Source of the DNA: an uncultured Acidobacteriota bacterium | Lineage (GTDB): Bacteria; Acidobacteriota; Blastocatellia; RBC074 | Direction of reading: 5' to 3' | DNA: 64,000 nt | Assembly (NCBI GenBank): GCA_902825875.1 | Contig: CADECP010000033.1 | Span: 1 to 64,000, forward strand | Part shown: positions 34,320 to 44,068 of the stretch, one piece after another | Numbering within the stretch: position 1 is the first letter of the stretch | How the letters are laid out: every line of letters starts with the position of its first letter | Notes under the pieces: model-generated | What the model was told of the DNA's origin: nothing | Database searches by the model: none | What the model saw: the letters and a program-made list of their open reading frames with translations, nothing else | Made by a program: the position numbers and the translations under genes

Positions 34320-37249
34320 TCCGAGCCGTGACGGAGTATCTTCGCGAATGCGGGCGGTTGCTGAAATGGGTGTTTTTCCAACCCTCCAAATTGTCCCCTT
34401 ACTTGAGGGGAAGCATCATAGAAGTCTCTGATTACTGGTTTCTGAAAGGTCTTTGGGAGCCAACATTATTCAAGCTACTGTCTAAGGGATTTACTATCAT
34501 TTCAACTCTGTCCTTTGCAGTCGTTTTTATTATTAGCTTAGCTGCTAGACATTTTGACGGTTCTTTCAATTGGTCAAGAAGCCTTTCTTACCTGGCAGGA
34601 AGCCTACTGGTCAGCATAATTCTTTTCCTTATTATCAATTCTATATTTGGCATTCCGGAAGGTTTCGCTCTTGGGATTGCATACTGCTTATTGCTGGCAA
34701 TAATCGGCGGCTGTGTTGGCGGTAAAGCAGCTGGCGTTGCAACAGGAACTGGCGTGGGACTAGCAGTAGGAATTATTGCTAGTGTTTCCGCAGGCATTGA
34801 GCTCTCCATTTTTGGTGGCGTCCTTATGGGTTTAGCATTTGGACTAGGGGTACCTGCCGCATCTGGTAATTTAATAGGCGGGATTGCGGGAAGCATTGCA
34901 GGGTTAGCTGGGGCGTTACGATTGATCTTCTATTTTTTTGAGATTGGCCCTGCATTGATTGCGTATCGCAAGTGCTTGAAGAGTTCGCAACCTGAGCGAG
35001 AGTTACTAAGCACTCCCATTTTCTTCGACGAGATGTTGGTGTGGCCTCAGCCATATCTCTCATCATTTTTGCTGCAAATTTATGAAAAGAATCCACACAC
35101 TGGGCTACACCAGATCGGTAGAGTTGCGTGTATGCCTTTTCAGCGGTGGGCAGCACAAAAAGCATTTCGTACGTTATTGGAAGACAGGCAGAGTCCTTTC
35201 TTTTTCAACCTTCATCTGCTGTTAACCTCACCTGAACCATTCACACAATCTGGTTTTGATATTAGCAAACATCATTGGGAAAACAACCCATACTTTTCTA
35301 CGCAAGTGCTGCTAGCGGAACTAATGACATCATGGCCGAAATCTCCTTGGTGGTACGATCAATCTCAACTGAATGATTGGCAGTCACGAACTATGACTTT
35401 CTGGCTCAGAAGGCATGGCCAATCACCATATTCCGAAATAGCAAAAGCCTATTTCGAGCTGTTATACGAGGCACCCGAATTATTGGGGAAGATTTCACGC
35501 CCAGGTGATGACGGCGCAGCCAAATTGAGCGATAACGATTCTGCTTTGGTTATTAATCGGGCAATTAACGCGATTTCCAATCACTCAGAGTTACCCTACG
35601 CTAAAGAATTTTACGAGTTATTCAGACTGACACGTAAGGGATTAGTTTGTGAAAGTCTGCTGCAGATTGCTTCGATGCGGGGCGATTTCAAAGTGCTTTT
35701 TGAAATTGCTCAACCGCTTCGCCCTCAAATCGTCTCAGTCTTTCGTCGCTTGAGAGATGCCGCGCAGGATGCAACAGCTTTTCTGACCGCCGAGCACGAA
35801 CTAACTCAGCGAGGTGCTTTATTGAAAGCTGGCGACGTGCTCGAAGAGGCTCGGCAGTTGGCGAATGAAGTGTACGAACCGGAGCGGTCGCTGTTGCTGG
35901 CAGTGATCGAACATTGGCGGCGGATGTTCGCCATCGAAGGCGGGCGAGTCGCCGAACAGCGTGAAGTCGAAGTCTTGCCGAATCCGTACGTCGCCGGTCG
36001 CCCGATTCGCCCGGAAGACGGGCAGTTGTTTGTCGGTCGCAAAGACGAATTCCGCGCCATCGAAGAAAAGCTGCAAACCGGCGTTGGCGTAGTCATTTGG
36101 GGACAGCGTCGCATCGGCAAGACTTCGATGTTGCTGCATCTGCCGGGGCATTTGTCGCACGATCTGTTGCCGGTTTACCTGAACCTGCAAATGCTGATGG
36201 CGAATACTACGGGCGGATTTCTGTACGCTGTGGCCAGAGAAATCGTCAAGCAAATGAGCGGGCGACTGCGCGGTGCGGAGCCGCGTGGTACGGAACAGGG
36301 AGCGGTAGCGACCGGGTCAGCTTCGGCGGGCATTCAAACCGAATCTACGGTGGCAACCGCGGCGGGCATTCCAAGCGAGACTACCGGGTCGCTACCGCTT
36401 CCCGTTCCGTACCTGCCTTCAGCAGAAGAGTTCATCCGTGAACCTTACCTGAGCTTCAATCATTTGCTTGAAAACATTGAACGCCAGCTTCAGCCGGGTC
36501 AGCGAGTGCTGCTGAGTTTTGACGAATTCGAGGAACTGGAACAGCGAGTCAAAAGCGGCAAGATCGAGCCGGAGATTTTCGCTTACCTGCGCGGAGTGAC
36601 GCAGACCGGGCGAGGTTTTGCGCTGTTGTTTGCCGGGTTGCATACGCTGGAACAGATGACGCGCGAATACTGGAATCCGTTTTTTGCCAGCGTCCAGACG
36701 CTCAAGGTCGGTTACCTGAGCGAACTGGACGCCGAACAGTTGATCACCGATCCGATTGAACAGTTCCCCCTGAGTTACGAATACGAAGCCATCAAACGCA
36801 TCACCGACCTGACGCGCTCTCATGCTTACCTGACTCAGAGTTTGTGCCACAACCTGGTCAATCGGCTGAACGATCCGCTCTATCGCAGCCAGAAAGCCCG
36901 GCGCGAAGATGTTGATGCCGTGGTCGAAAAAACTCTGGAATCAAGCGGCTATTACTTCGACGATTTCGTCTGGGGCTGGTCGAGCGCGGAGGAACGGATC
37001 GCTTTGTCCCTTCTGGCAGAAAAGCTGGCCGAAGTCGAAGGCGACGCGGCGTTTTCCGTTGTCGAAAAACATCTTGGCCGCGAAGCTGCGTTGACGGCTA
37101 CTCGGAATTTGGTCGCGCGCGATATTCTGTCCGAACGCACTGGCGAAACCGGCGAACTGGTTTTTCGATTCCAGATTCCGCTGGCGCAGATGTGGGTGAA
37201 GCAGAAAAAACCTTCGGCCAGAATTTTGATGGAAGGCGGCAGGTTATGA
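34316..37249 (+). CDS. Large membrane protein with C-terminal P-loop (STAND-like) ATPase domain
   Basis: A 977-residue protein. Residues about 45-215 hold several hydrophobic and Gly-rich membrane segments. A helical region follows to about 530. A STAND-type ATPase module begins NPYVAGRPIRPEDGQLFVGR; Walker A is GQRRIGKT at 596-603 and Walker B is SFDEFEE with D736-E737. A winged-helix-like tail follows. Residues 658-700 are a translated copy of repeat family C, inserted between Walker A and B. Bases 34340 to about 35800 use more A/T third positions than the rest, suggesting a mosaic gene. The start at 34316 lies in the second copy of the 26-bp duplication. Function unknown; partner of the ATPase at 32174. 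Confidence 0.8.
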   Translation: MIRAVTEYLRECGRLLKWVFFQPSKLSPYLRGSIIEVSDYWFLKGLWEPTLFKLLSKGFTIISTLSFAVVFIISLAARHFDGSFNWSRSLSYLAGSLLVSIILFLIINSIFGIPEGFALGIAYCLLLAIIGGCVGGKAAGVATGTGVGLAVGIIASVSAGIELSIFGGVLMGLAFGLGVPAASGNLIGGIAGSIAGLAGALRLIFYFFEIGPALIAYRKCLKSSQPERELLSTPIFFDEMLVWPQPYLSSFLLQIYEKNPHTGLHQIGRVACMPFQRWAAQKAFRTLLEDRQSPFFFNLHLLLTSPEPFTQSGFDISKHHWENNPYFSTQVLLAELMTSWPKSPWWYDQSQLNDWQSRTMTFWLRRHGQSPYSEIAKAYFELLYEAPELLGKISRPGDDGAAKLSDNDSALVINRAINAISNHSELPYAKEFYELFRLTRKGLVCESLLQIASMRGDFKVLFEIAQPLRPQIVSVFRRLRDAAQDATAFLTAEHELTQRGALLKAGDVLEEARQLANEVYEPERSLLLAVIEHWRRMFAIEGGRVAEQREVEVLPNPYVAGRPIRPEDGQLFVGRKDEFRAIEEKLQTGVGVVIWGQRRIGKTSMLLHLPGHLSHDLLPVYLNLQMLMANTTGGFLYAVAREIVKQMSGRLRGAEPRGTEQGAVATGSASAGIQTESTVATAAGIPSETTGSLPLPVPYLPSAEEFIREPYLSFNHLLENIERQLQPGQRVLLSFDEFEELEQRVKSGKIEPEIFAYLRGVTQTGRGFALLFAGLHTLEQMTREYWNPFFASVQTLKVGYLSELDAEQLITDPIEQFPLSYEYEAIKRITDLTRSHAYLTQSLCHNLVNRLNDPLYRSQKARREDVDAVVEKTLESSGYYFDDFVWGWSSAEERIALSLLAEKLAEVEGDAAFSVVEKHLGREAALTATRNLVARDILSERTGETGELVFRFQIPLAQMWVKQKKPSARILMEGGRL
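36287..36413. repeat. Inverted repeat family C, copy 2, in frame inside the large ATPase gene
   Basis: Left arm at 36287-36315 (GGTACGGAACAGGGAGCGGT, then AGCGACCGG) and right arm at 36388-36413 (GTCGCTACCGCTTCCCGTTC, then CGTACC). The inserted codons read GTEQGAVATGSASAG and, at the other end, PLPVPYL. It keeps the reading frame and adds a low-complexity loop between Walker A and Walker B. Confidence 0.9.
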
Positions 37250-37253
37250 ATTT

Positions 37254-37319
37254 TAGCCCGCGAGGGCGCGGGCGTTCCCAGCAAAATTTCAGCCCGCGAG
37301 GGCGCGGGCGTTCCCAGCA
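37254..37319. repeat. Two-copy 36-bp direct repeat (AGCCCGCGAGGGCGCGGGCG)
   Basis: Two nearly identical units begin at 37255 and 37291; each ends TTCCCAGCAAAA. Each contains the short inverted core CCCGCGAGGGCGCGGG. They lie directly after the large ATPase stop and just before the shared terminator. Confidence 0.9.
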
Positions 37320-37366
37320 AAAAGCCCCGAACGGCCGTGTGATCGTTCGGGGCTTTTAGTTTTTTC
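37320..37366. terminator. Bidirectional terminator between the ATPase operon and the dksA-like gene
   Basis: A 13-base stem (AAAAGCCCCGAAC at 37320-37332, GTTCGGGGCTTTT at 37345-37357) is followed by AGTTTTTT on the plus strand and by A/T-rich arms in the other direction. It fits convergent transcription from 37249 (plus) and 37381 (minus). Confidence 0.9.
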
Positions 37367-37380
37367 AGGTTTTGAAACCC

Positions 37381-37746
37381 TTACTCTTCTTCGTCGAGTT
37401 GGCCTTTTTCGGCGAGTTCCTGGCAATTGATGCAGTACCGAACCCAGGGCAGAGCTTCCAGTCGTTTGGCGCCAATCTCGTTTCCACAGTTGGTGCAGAC
37501 GCCGTATTCTTCGTCTTCGATTCGTTCCAACGCTTCTTCGATCTGCGTCAGAATCAGCCGGTCATTGGTGGACTGACTGAAGAGCAGTTCTTTGGTGTAC
37601 GAGTTCGACGCTTTGTCAGCAGGGTCTTGCGTCGCTTCGGTGTCGGCTTCGCGTCCGTAATCTTCGGTGCGTCCGACGACTCCGAGCAGCGCGTCGCGCT
37701 CGGTAATCAGGCGTTCTTGATAGGTTTTTAGTTTCTTTTTGTCCAT
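37381..37746 (-). CDS. TraR/DksA family zinc-finger protein
   Basis: A 121-residue protein. An N-terminal coiled coil with acidic residues is followed by a C-terminal zinc finger [22 protein letters not shown] (Cys-x2-Cys-x17-Cys-x2-Cys). DksA-type proteins bind RNA polymerase in the secondary channel and modulate rRNA and amino-acid promoters with ppGpp. GGAGAAGAG precedes the ATG. It lies downstream of rlmH with a short gap and upstream of the terminator. Confidence 0.9.
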   Translation of the reverse strand: MDKKKLKTYQERLITERDALLGVVGRTEDYGREADTEATQDPADKASNSYTKELLFSQSTNDRLILTQIEEALERIEDEEYGVCTNCGNEIGAKRLEALPWVRYCINCQELAEKGQLDEEE

Positions 37747-37798
37747 CCACTCTTCTCCAAATTCAAAAATCAGCGGTTTTGAAGTCGGCGATTAGACT

Positions 37799-38263
37799 TC
37801 AGAATTTGTGATAAGGCAAGCCAGCCAGGATCGTAAACGCACGATAAATTTGTTCGGTCAAAACCACTCTCGCCAGCTCGTGAGTCAGTGTCATTCGGGA
37901 CAACGAAAGTTGCAGATTTGCGCGCTGGCGAAGCTCGTCACTGACTCCGGCAAAGCCTCCGATGACAAACGCCAGCCGTTTGGTTCCGGCTTGTTGGCGC
38001 TTGTCGAAAAACTCCGCCAGTTCCGGCGAACTCATCGCGCGACCGCGTTCGTCCAGCAGAACCACGAAATCATCTTTTTCAATTGCATCCAGCAGTTTGA
38101 CGCTTTCGGCGGCGATGACTCGTTTTTCGTCGCCGCTCGCCTGTTCTTTTAATTCGCTGACTTCGTGCGGCGTGAACCGCTTGATGCGATCAAGGTAATC
38201 GGCAATCAGCCCGGCACAATTCCGGTCTTTGGTTTTGCCTATCCAGACGAAATGCAGTTTCAA
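37799..38263 (-). CDS. rlmH: 23S rRNA (pseudouridine1915-N3)-methyltransferase RlmH
   Basis: A 154-residue SPOUT-type protein: [16 protein letters not shown] at the start, [19 protein letters not shown] in the middle, and the knot motifs [13 protein letters not shown] and [20 protein letters not shown], ending LPYHKF. It methylates pseudouridine 1915 of 23S rRNA. The start overlaps the rsfS stop by four bases, as in the usual obgE-nadD-rsfS-rlmH cluster. Confidence 0.96.
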   Translation of the reverse strand: MKLHFVWIGKTKDRNCAGLIADYLDRIKRFTPHEVSELKEQASGDEKRVIAAESVKLLDAIEKDDFVVLLDERGRAMSSPELAEFFDKRQQAGTKRLAFVIGGFAGVSDELRQRANLQLSLSRMTLTHELARVVLTEQIYRAFTILAGLPYHKF

Positions 38264-38658
38264 ACGTCAACTCTTTCTGCGTCGCGCCACAGCCGTTCCA
38301 GATCGTAAAACTGGCGCGACTGTTCGGTAAAAACGTGAACGACGAAGATGCCGTAATCAATCAGAATCCATTCGCCGTTGTTGTAACCTTCGGTATGCAG
38401 CGGGCGCACCTTGAGCTTTTTCAACTGATCCGTGATTTCGTCAGCGATGGCTTGCGTCTGCCGGGTGGAACTGCCGGAGCAGATCACAAAATAGTCCGTG
38501 AATTCGGTCAAGGCGGACAGCCGCAACACCATCACGTCGAGCGCCTTTTTTTCTTCGGCGCAACCGGCAGCCAGTTTGACGTGTTCAAGAATCGCCTGAT
38601 CTTCGAGCGACATTACGGACGTTTGCTGTTCAATTTTTTCTTCTACGACTGTTGTCAT
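38260..38658 (-). CDS. rsfS: Ribosomal silencing factor RsfS
   Basis: A 132-residue protein. After a short N-terminal tail the RsfS fold is visible: [56 protein letters not shown] and the closing [11 protein letters not shown]. It binds ribosomal protein L14 and blocks subunit joining when nutrients are scarce. Its start shares one base with the nadD stop (TAATG). Confidence 0.96.
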   Translation of the reverse strand: MTTVVEEKIEQQTSVMSLEDQAILEHVKLAAGCAEEKKALDVMVLRLSALTEFTDYFVICSGSSTRQTQAIADEITDQLKKLKVRPLHTEGYNNGEWILIDYGIFVVHVFTEQSRQFYDLERLWRDAERVDV

Positions 38659-39320
38659 TACGACTTTCTATAAAGCTGATATTTTTCGATGTACGCCGCG
38701 ACTGCGGGCGAAACCAAATGTTCGATTGATTGCTGTTGTTCGACTGCTTCACGAATGGCGGTTGCAGAGACATCCATCGCCACATAATCGGTTAGATAAA
38801 CGTGTGGCTCGGCAAAATGTTCTGACGACGGAGCCTGACAGCCTCGTAAATCTACGCAGCGAGATTGCAATTGCGGAGCCAGATGCGCCACGATGTTTTT
38901 GTCGCTTTCATAACCGGGCCGCGTGGCGACAATCACGTCGTATTCGGTCAACAATCGTTCGTGTTCCCGCCACATCGTCACGTCGCGGAACGAATCGGCT
39001 CCCATTACAAAGAACAACTGCACGTCGCCCAGTTCGGATTGCAACCGGCCAAGCGTTTCAATCGTGTACGGTCGCTGGGGGGCTTCCAGTTCGATTGCCG
39101 AAACGAACATTCGCGGCTGGTTGGCGGTTGCCAGCGCCAACATTGCCAGACGATGAAACGGCGACGAAATCTGCTGACTACGTTTATGCGGCGGGACAAA
39201 TGCAGGAACGAAGAGCGTTCGATCCATTGCAAATGCTTTCAAGATTGCTTCGGCCACTCGCAAGTGGCCGTAATGGATCGGATCGAACGTGCCGCCGTAA
39301 ACTGCTATTCGTTGCCGCAA
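38658..39320 (-). CDS. nadD: Nicotinate-nucleotide adenylyltransferase
   Basis: A 220-residue protein with the nucleotidylyltransferase signature [13 protein letters not shown] at the N-terminus and the SATAIREAV motif (ISSTxIR-like) at the end. It adenylates nicotinate mononucleotide in NAD synthesis. It starts with TTG at 39320, with GAGG five bases before and the obgE stop just upstream. It is transcribed between obgE and rsfS. Confidence 0.94.
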   Translation of the reverse strand: MRQRIAVYGGTFDPIHYGHLRVAEAILKAFAMDRTLFVPAFVPPHKRSQQISSPFHRLAMLALATANQPRMFVSAIELEAPQRPYTIETLGRLQSELGDVQLFFVMGADSFRDVTMWREHERLLTEYDVIVATRPGYESDKNIVAHLAPQLQSRCVDLRGCQAPSSEHFAEPHVYLTDYVAMDVSATAIREAVEQQQSIEHLVSPAVAAYIEKYQLYRKS

Positions 39321-39330
39321 TCGTTCCTCA

Positions 39331-40389
39331 CTAGGCTTTGGCGTAGGGCAATTCAGACAAGTTGGAAACTTGCTCTACCTCTTGCTCTTCGCGTTTGAAA
39401 GCGTCCAAACGTTTTTCAACCAACCGCAATAACTCTTTCAAGCCTTTGCCCGAAGCCGCCGAGATGGTGTGGAACTCCAAGTCTTTCGCCCGGCAAAATT
39501 GCTCGAACTCCTTCAATCGCTCTTCGTCGTCGAGCGCATCGAATTTGGTGGCCACCACGATTTTGGGCTTGGCGGCAACTTCGCGGCTGTAAGCTTCCAA
39601 TTCATGCGTGACGGTTTCGTAATCTGCAATTGGGTCTTTGGAAAGGCCGGAAGCATCAACCAAATGAAGCAACAACTTGGTTCGCTCGACGTGGCGTAAG
39701 AATCTGTCGCCGAGTCCGGCACCTGTGTGAGCGCCTTCGATCAAACCGGGAATGTCGGCGACGACGAAAGTTTTGAAATCGCCCAAGTCAACAACGCCCA
39801 GATTCGGTTCCAGCGTCGTGAACGGATAATCCGCGATCTTGGGTCGCGCGGCTGAGATTCTGGAGATCAGAGTTGATTTGCCAGCGTTCGGTAATCCCAC
39901 CAGCCCGACATCTGCAATTAGCTTGAGTTCAAGAACCAACCATCGTTCTTCGCCCAGCCTGCCTTCTTCGTGATAACGTGGCGCGCGATTGGTCGGCGTG
40001 GCAAATTGTGCGTTTCCGCGTCCTCCGCGACCACCCGAAGCCACCAACACGCGCTCACTTGGCAGGGTAAAATCGTGGACGATCTCTCCGGTTAGCTCGT
40101 CTGTGACTAATGTGCCGACGGGAACTTTTACAATTACGTCTTCGGCGTTTGCGCCGTGCCGTTTGCTGCCTTCGCCGTGCCTGCCTCGTCCGGCGGTGTG
40201 TTCCGGGTTGTACCGAAAATGCAGCAGCGTGTTCAGCCCTTCAGTGGATTCGATGTAAACCGAACCGCCTTTGCCGCCATCGCCGCCGGAAGGGCCTCCG
40301 CGCGGCACGAACTTTTCGCGGCGAAACGCCATGCATCCGTTGCCGCCGTTGCCGCCTCGCACGTGAATTCTCGCGCGGTCAATAAGCAT
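39331..40389 (-). CDS. obgE: GTPase ObgE
   Basis: A 352-residue protein. The glycine-rich Obg fold at 1-158 ([30 protein letters not shown]) is followed by a GTPase domain with GLPNAGKST (G1), [14 protein letters not shown] (G3) and TKFD (G4). It ends in a short acidic tail. It binds the 50S subunit and acts in ribosome assembly and stress response. Located right after rplU-rpmA as in most bacteria. Confidence 0.97.
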   Translation of the reverse strand: MLIDRARIHVRGGNGGNGCMAFRREKFVPRGGPSGGDGGKGGSVYIESTEGLNTLLHFRYNPEHTAGRGRHGEGSKRHGANAEDVIVKVPVGTLVTDELTGEIVHDFTLPSERVLVASGGRGGRGNAQFATPTNRAPRYHEEGRLGEERWLVLELKLIADVGLVGLPNAGKSTLISRISAARPKIADYPFTTLEPNLGVVDLGDFKTFVVADIPGLIEGAHTGAGLGDRFLRHVERTKLLLHLVDASGLSKDPIADYETVTHELEAYSREVAAKPKIVVATKFDALDDEERLKEFEQFCRAKDLEFHTISAASGKGLKELLRLVEKRLDAFKREEQEVEQVSNLSELPYAKA

Positions 40390-40407
40390 CAGATTCCAAT
40401 TTCCAGC

Positions 40408-40446
40408 GGCCAGTTTCCATCCCGACCATCAGGTTGGAAACTGGCC
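40408..40446. terminator. 12-bp hairpin between rpmA and obgE
   Basis: GGCCAGTTTCCA (40408-40419) pairs with TGGAAACTGGCC (40435-40446). No T-run follows, so it may be a processing or attenuation hairpin, or another small dispersed repeat. Confidence 0.5.
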
Positions 40447-40454
40447 ACCGACAA

Positions 40455-40712
40455 CTACTCCGCCGGATAGACGCTGATAAAACGTCCCTTTCGGCCTTTA
40501 TCTTCGAACTTGACCACGCCGGTGATGGTGGCGAACAGCGTATCATCGCTGCCGACGCCGACGTTCGTGCCTGGTTTGAATCGAGTTCCGCGCTGGCGAA
40601 CCAGAATCGAACCTCCGGAAACCAGTTGCCCGCCAAAGCGTTTGACGCCCAGACGCTGAGCGTTTGAATCACGCCCGTTCCGTGAACTACCTACACCTTT
40701 TTTGTGTGCCAT
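40455..40712 (-). CDS. rpmA: 50S ribosomal protein L27
   Basis: An 85-residue protein with the standard start [20 protein letters not shown] and the L27 sequence [20 protein letters not shown], then [20 protein letters not shown]. It has no N-terminal extension, so the mature-type N-terminus reaches the peptidyl-transferase centre. It follows rplU with GGAGTTTCAG before its ATG. Confidence 0.98.
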   Translation of the reverse strand: MAHKKGVGSSRNGRDSNAQRLGVKRFGGQLVSGGSILVRQRGTRFKPGTNVGVGSDDTLFATITGVVKFEDKGRKGRFISVYPAE

Positions 40713-40737
40713 TTTCTGAAACTCCTTCTCTCAGGGG

Positions 40738-41049
40738 TTAAGCCACGGATTCGATTTTGACTGCGGTGAATCCCTGACGATGACCTTTGGTCTTTTTGAA
40801 ATGTTTGCGGCGCTTGAATTTGAAGACAATGATTTTCGGCGCGCGCCCGTGTTTGACAACCGTTCCCGTGACGCTGGCTCCGGCAACCGTCGGGTTGCCG
40901 ATGCGAACGCCGTTGTCGTCGCCGGCAGTCAAAACTTCAAAGTCAACCGAATCGCCTGCATTTTTGTCGGCGATTGACGGAACTCTGACAACGTCTCCAG
41001 GACTGACGCGGAACTGTTTTCCGCCGGAGCGGATAATTGCGTATGCCAC
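40738..41049 (-). CDS. rplU: 50S ribosomal protein L21
   Basis: A 103-residue protein starting with GTG at 41049 ([20 protein letters not shown]) and ending in the L21 signature [20 protein letters not shown]. It binds 23S rRNA near helix 46. GGAGG lies about ten bases before the GTG. The gap 41050-41211 is a divergent control region shared with the ECF sigma-factor gene. Confidence 0.98.
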   Translation of the reverse strand: MAYAIIRSGGKQFRVSPGDVVRVPSIADKNAGDSVDFEVLTAGDDNGVRIGNPTVAGASVTGTVVKHGRAPKIIVFKFKRRKHFKKTKGHRQGFTAVKIESVA

Positions 41050-41211
41050 TTATGTGATTCCTCCGATTATTCGTCTGATGGAAAGTCGGGGATTATAGGA
41101 GCCGATTTCAAAAAGTTCAACCGAGCATTTTTTGTGGCGGGTGAATATGGAAAAACCAGTGAAGAAAATTTCCAGGATGGAATAAATCCCTTCACAAAAC
41201 CGATTTAGCGA

Positions 41212-41850
41212 ATGAACGCCGATCAACCAACGCTGGTTGGAGGCGATAGTGAAAGACAAACGAAAACAAAAAAGAAGATCAAGATTTTGATCGGAAACAG
41301 CGCGCAGAACACCCAGCAGAAACTTCAGACTTTCGAGGCGCAAGCTCTCGGTTTTGCCGACCAGCTTTTTCGCGTCGCGCTAAGGCTTTGTCGTGACCGG
41401 GCCAAAGCCGAAGACTTGGTTCAAGAAACTTATCTGCAATCATGGCGGTCGTTTCATAGGTTCGAATTGGGAACCAACCTTCGCGCGTGGCTCTACAAAA
41501 TCATGTTTAACGTCCATTACAGCAATCAGCGAAAAGACCGCCTGCATCTGGTTCCAGTGGAAGAAACAATTGCTGAAACACTGGCTTACGATCCGCCTAC
41601 GCCACAACGGCTGACAGAAGCAGAAGTGCTGGCGGCGTTGGAAAGGTTGCCGCGCGATTTCCAGATTCCAATTGTGCTTTCGGATGTCGAAGAACTTTCG
41701 TATCGGGAAATCGCCGACGTGATGGAGATTCCAATTGGCACGGTAATGTCGCGTTTGCATCGAGGAAGAAAGATTTTGCGGACGGAGTTGGTCAATTATG
41801 CCCGCGAATCCGGGTACAAAGTATCAAACATGGCAAAACGAGGAGAATGA
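41212..41850 (+). CDS. ECF-type RNA polymerase sigma factor
   Basis: A 212-residue protein. Region 2 reads [31 protein letters not shown] (split 42-72), and region 4 reads [20 protein letters not shown] followed by [25 protein letters not shown]. It lacks region 3, typical of ECF factors. The anti-sigma gene follows 66 bases downstream, so the two probably form a stress-signalling pair; their inducer is unknown. Confidence 0.93.
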   Translation: MNADQPTLVGGDSERQTKTKKKIKILIGNSAQNTQQKLQTFEAQALGFADQLFRVALRLCRDRAKAEDLVQETYLQSWRSFHRFELGTNLRAWLYKIMFNVHYSNQRKDRLHLVPVEETIAETLAYDPPTPQRLTEAEVLAALERLPRDFQIPIVLSDVEELSYREIADVMEIPIGTVMSRLHRGRKILRTELVNYARESGYKVSNMAKRGE

Positions 41851-41916
41851 GGGAGAAGCTTTTTAGTTTTTTGATTCGAGTGAAGAACCGATAAGCGAAA
41901 CAGCATCAAAAGTTTT

Positions 41917-42855
41917 ATGGAATGTCGTAACTTCAAAGAATTGCTCGACTCATATTTGTGCCAGGAACTGGCGGTCGAGACCAATCATCAGTTGTTAAAC
42001 CATGCGGAGCATTGCCCGCCGTGTCGTGCGGAAATGGCTTCGCGTCGAAATATGCGTGAAGCATTGCGTCGCGCCTGTTCTCAAGATCGCCTGAGCGAAG
42101 AAGCCTGCGACCGACTGAGAGCGAGGCTTCGCGCCGAAGTCTCCGCTTCGGAGAGCCTGATTGGCCGGCGTCAACGTTGGACAAGTCTGTTTGATTTGCG
42201 TTTTGCGATTCCGATTACCGTCACCGCAGCGGTTTTGATCGTGGCGGCGGTTGTGATGTTGCCATTCCTGAAATCGCAAACAACGCCTGCTCAATTGTTT
42301 GAACTGAGCGAAGCCTTGTTGAGCGAAGCCGCCAGCGACCATCACAAATGCGCTCCGAAATTTATTCAAGCAACCAGAGCGGCAGTGATGCCTTCAACGG
42401 TCGAACCGACTTATGTCGGCTTGGAAAAAGTCGCAGCTTCAGGAGCCGAAGGCTTGCGGTTGCATGCGGCTCACGTTTGCGCGCCGGACGGCAGGCGGTT
42501 CGCCCATCTGGTTTACACGCGCGATGGAGCGTTGATTTCGTTGCTGGTGACTGAACGCGACAAGCGCGCGTTGAAAATCGGCAACCTGCCTTCTGCCGAT
42601 GTCAGTCTGGCGGGTTTGCAAGAAGCGAATCTGAAAAATCTGTCGCTTGGAGCATTTCAAACTCCCAAGCACGTCATTCTGGTCGTTTCAGATTTGCCAA
42701 CTGCTGAAAACCATAAACTGGCGCAGACGTTAGCTTCGCCTGTGGTCGAACACATTCGCAAACTCGACGGTCAATCCGTTGCCGCCTTGCCTCAATACAG
42801 ATTCGATGACGGCCTGACAGTCCTGATTGCAAGCTTGAGAAAAGGAGAGAGATGA
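41917..42855 (+). CDS. Zinc-finger anti-sigma factor (transmembrane)
   Basis: A 312-residue protein. The N-terminal zinc-finger anti-sigma motif HAEHCPPC (His-x3-Cys-x2-Cys) near residue 30 and a helix bundle bind the sigma factor. A transmembrane helix near 97-117 ([18 protein letters not shown]) follows, then an extracytoplasmic domain with [20 protein letters not shown]. It is released or inactivated by an envelope signal, inferred from this architecture. The next gene starts within its stop codon. Confidence 0.88.
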   Translation: MECRNFKELLDSYLCQELAVETNHQLLNHAEHCPPCRAEMASRRNMREALRRACSQDRLSEEACDRLRARLRAEVSASESLIGRRQRWTSLFDLRFAIPITVTAAVLIVAAVVMLPFLKSQTTPAQLFELSEALLSEAASDHHKCAPKFIQATRAAVMPSTVEPTYVGLEKVAASGAEGLRLHAAHVCAPDGRRFAHLVYTRDGALISLLVTERDKRALKIGNLPSADVSLAGLQEANLKNLSLGAFQTPKHVILVVSDLPTAENHKLAQTLASPVVEHIRKLDGQSVAALPQYRFDDGLTVLIASLRKGER

Positions 42856-43562
42856 TTTCCGCAACCAATCTGGCATTTGATTTAAGCAAAGTTGAGCAAG
42901 TTTCGCCGACTGGATTTCCAGGCTTGCTCAATCTGCCACACATTGAAAAAACGTTTTGGCGAGGAATGACTATTTATTCGCTTGAGGACGCTGCCAATCA
43001 TTTGTATGTCATCTTGAAAGGCCGCGTTAAAGTCCTGCGCTCTTCGCCGGACGGCCAGCAGAAAATCGTTTCAATTCGTTACCGGGATGATCTGCTCGGC
43101 GAATTGGCATTGACTGGAAATGCTTCTCGCCGAATGGACGAAGCCATTGCCCTGGATACGACGCGCGTAGCCATGATTCGCGTCGGCGATTTCTGGAATG
43201 CGGCACGGCGTGATCCGTCGTTGATGCAAAACGCCATGCAATATCTGGCCGGTCAACTGGCCGTAGCCTATCGCCAGATCGAATCACTGGTGTTTGAAAA
43301 CAACCATCGCCGGTTGGCTCAAGCCCTGCGTGACCTGTCTGACGAAGCGGCTCGCGCTGGTGAATCCAACGTTCGGCTTACGCACGAAGAACTGGCGCAA
43401 TTGATCGGTTCGACCCGTGAAGTTGTCACCGGAATGATGATCGAATTTCGCCAAAGCGGGTTGATTGATTACAAACGTGGCGACATTCGCCCAAATCTGC
43501 CGAGACTTACACGATTTCTGCAAGAAAATATGCCGCTGGCTCGACGCCCTTACCCGGTTTGA
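42852..43562 (+). CDS. Crp/Fnr family transcriptional regulator
   Basis: A 236-residue protein. A cyclic-nucleotide-binding-like beta-barrel ([32 protein letters not shown]) is followed by a long helix and a Crp-type helix-turn-helix ([20 protein letters not shown]). Four bases overlap the anti-sigma stop. No Cys cluster typical of FNR is present, so an Fe-S cluster is unlikely. Possibly acts with the sigma factor. Confidence 0.93.
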   Translation: MISATNLAFDLSKVEQVSPTGFPGLLNLPHIEKTFWRGMTIYSLEDAANHLYVILKGRVKVLRSSPDGQQKIVSIRYRDDLLGELALTGNASRRMDEAIALDTTRVAMIRVGDFWNAARRDPSLMQNAMQYLAGQLAVAYRQIESLVFENNHRRLAQALRDLSDEAARAGESNVRLTHEELAQLIGSTREVVTGMMIEFRQSGLIDYKRGDIRPNLPRLTRFLQENMPLARRPYPV

Positions 43563-43590
43563 ATACTTTGTCATCAATTTTAGTCCGCCC

Positions 43591-43638
43591 AAAATGCCGC
43601 CAATCGGTTTTCTCAATGGAAACTTTGGCGGCATTTTT
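43591..43638 (+). terminator. Rho-independent terminator of the sigma/anti-sigma/Crp operon
   Basis: AAAATGCCGCCA (43591-43602) pairs with TGGCGGCATTTT (43626-43637), followed by T. It starts 28 bases after the Crp-like gene stop. Confidence 0.9.
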
Positions 43639-43639
43639 G

Positions 43640-44068
43640 ACTCGACAGCGAGGGCTAAACCCTTGTGGACTTTTGTCCTTGCCTGACCCTATCTCTCGCG
43701 CTACAATTCATTTCCGGTTAGCAAGTTGAGGCTTGCTTCCATCAAAAAAAGCTTGATCCGAGCATTGATCGTAGCCTTCAAAAATTCGGAAATGGTTCTT
43801 TAACTCATTCTTTCCCGTCTAAGACTTTTAGACGCTTCCTTATTTTTTGAGCAACCCGTGAATATTCTGGTGCTTTTGCTGATAAAGCTGACACAGATAA
43901 ACAAGAGAGTCCGACCAGCCTTCCAGTGCTCGACAGCAGAAAACCATGCGCCCCCGCCGTTGATCAGCCATCCTGAAACCTACATCAATCAGGCTGGTAA
44001 ATTGAGCAACGATTTTTTATTGGCCTTACGATTGGTGCCCCTAACTTAAATCTGTGGGAGTTGAGGAT
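43640..44068. other. Upstream region of the SPOR-protein gene, no gene recognised
   Basis: About 430 bases with no convincing gene. A small palindrome GTCTAA-GACTT-TTAGAC lies near 43819-43835. Short frames here lack a ribosome-binding site and any similarity. GAGG just before 44069 is the ribosome-binding site of the next gene. Confidence 0.4.

Larger units (their letters stand above)
33942..34332. repeat. 26-bp direct repeat flanking an inserted repeat block in the ATPase operon
   Basis: The bases 33942-33967 and 34307-34332 are the same except for two positions: both contain GGAGGC, then AATGATCCGAGCCGTGAC. Each copy carries a ribosome-binding site, an ATG and the stop-overlapping ATGA. 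Between them is about 340 bases made of two palindromic repeat families (33986-34122 and 34146-34284). This looks like an insertion or duplication that copied a gene start. Confidence 0.85.

Noticed and set aside
37254..37319. CRISPR array or attachment site
   Set aside because: Only two copies with a 36-base period and no distinct spacer; it is part of a dispersed repeat.
43858..44049. 63-codon plus-strand frame before the SPOR gene
   Set aside because: No ribosome-binding site, no recognisable domain, in an otherwise gene-free stretch.
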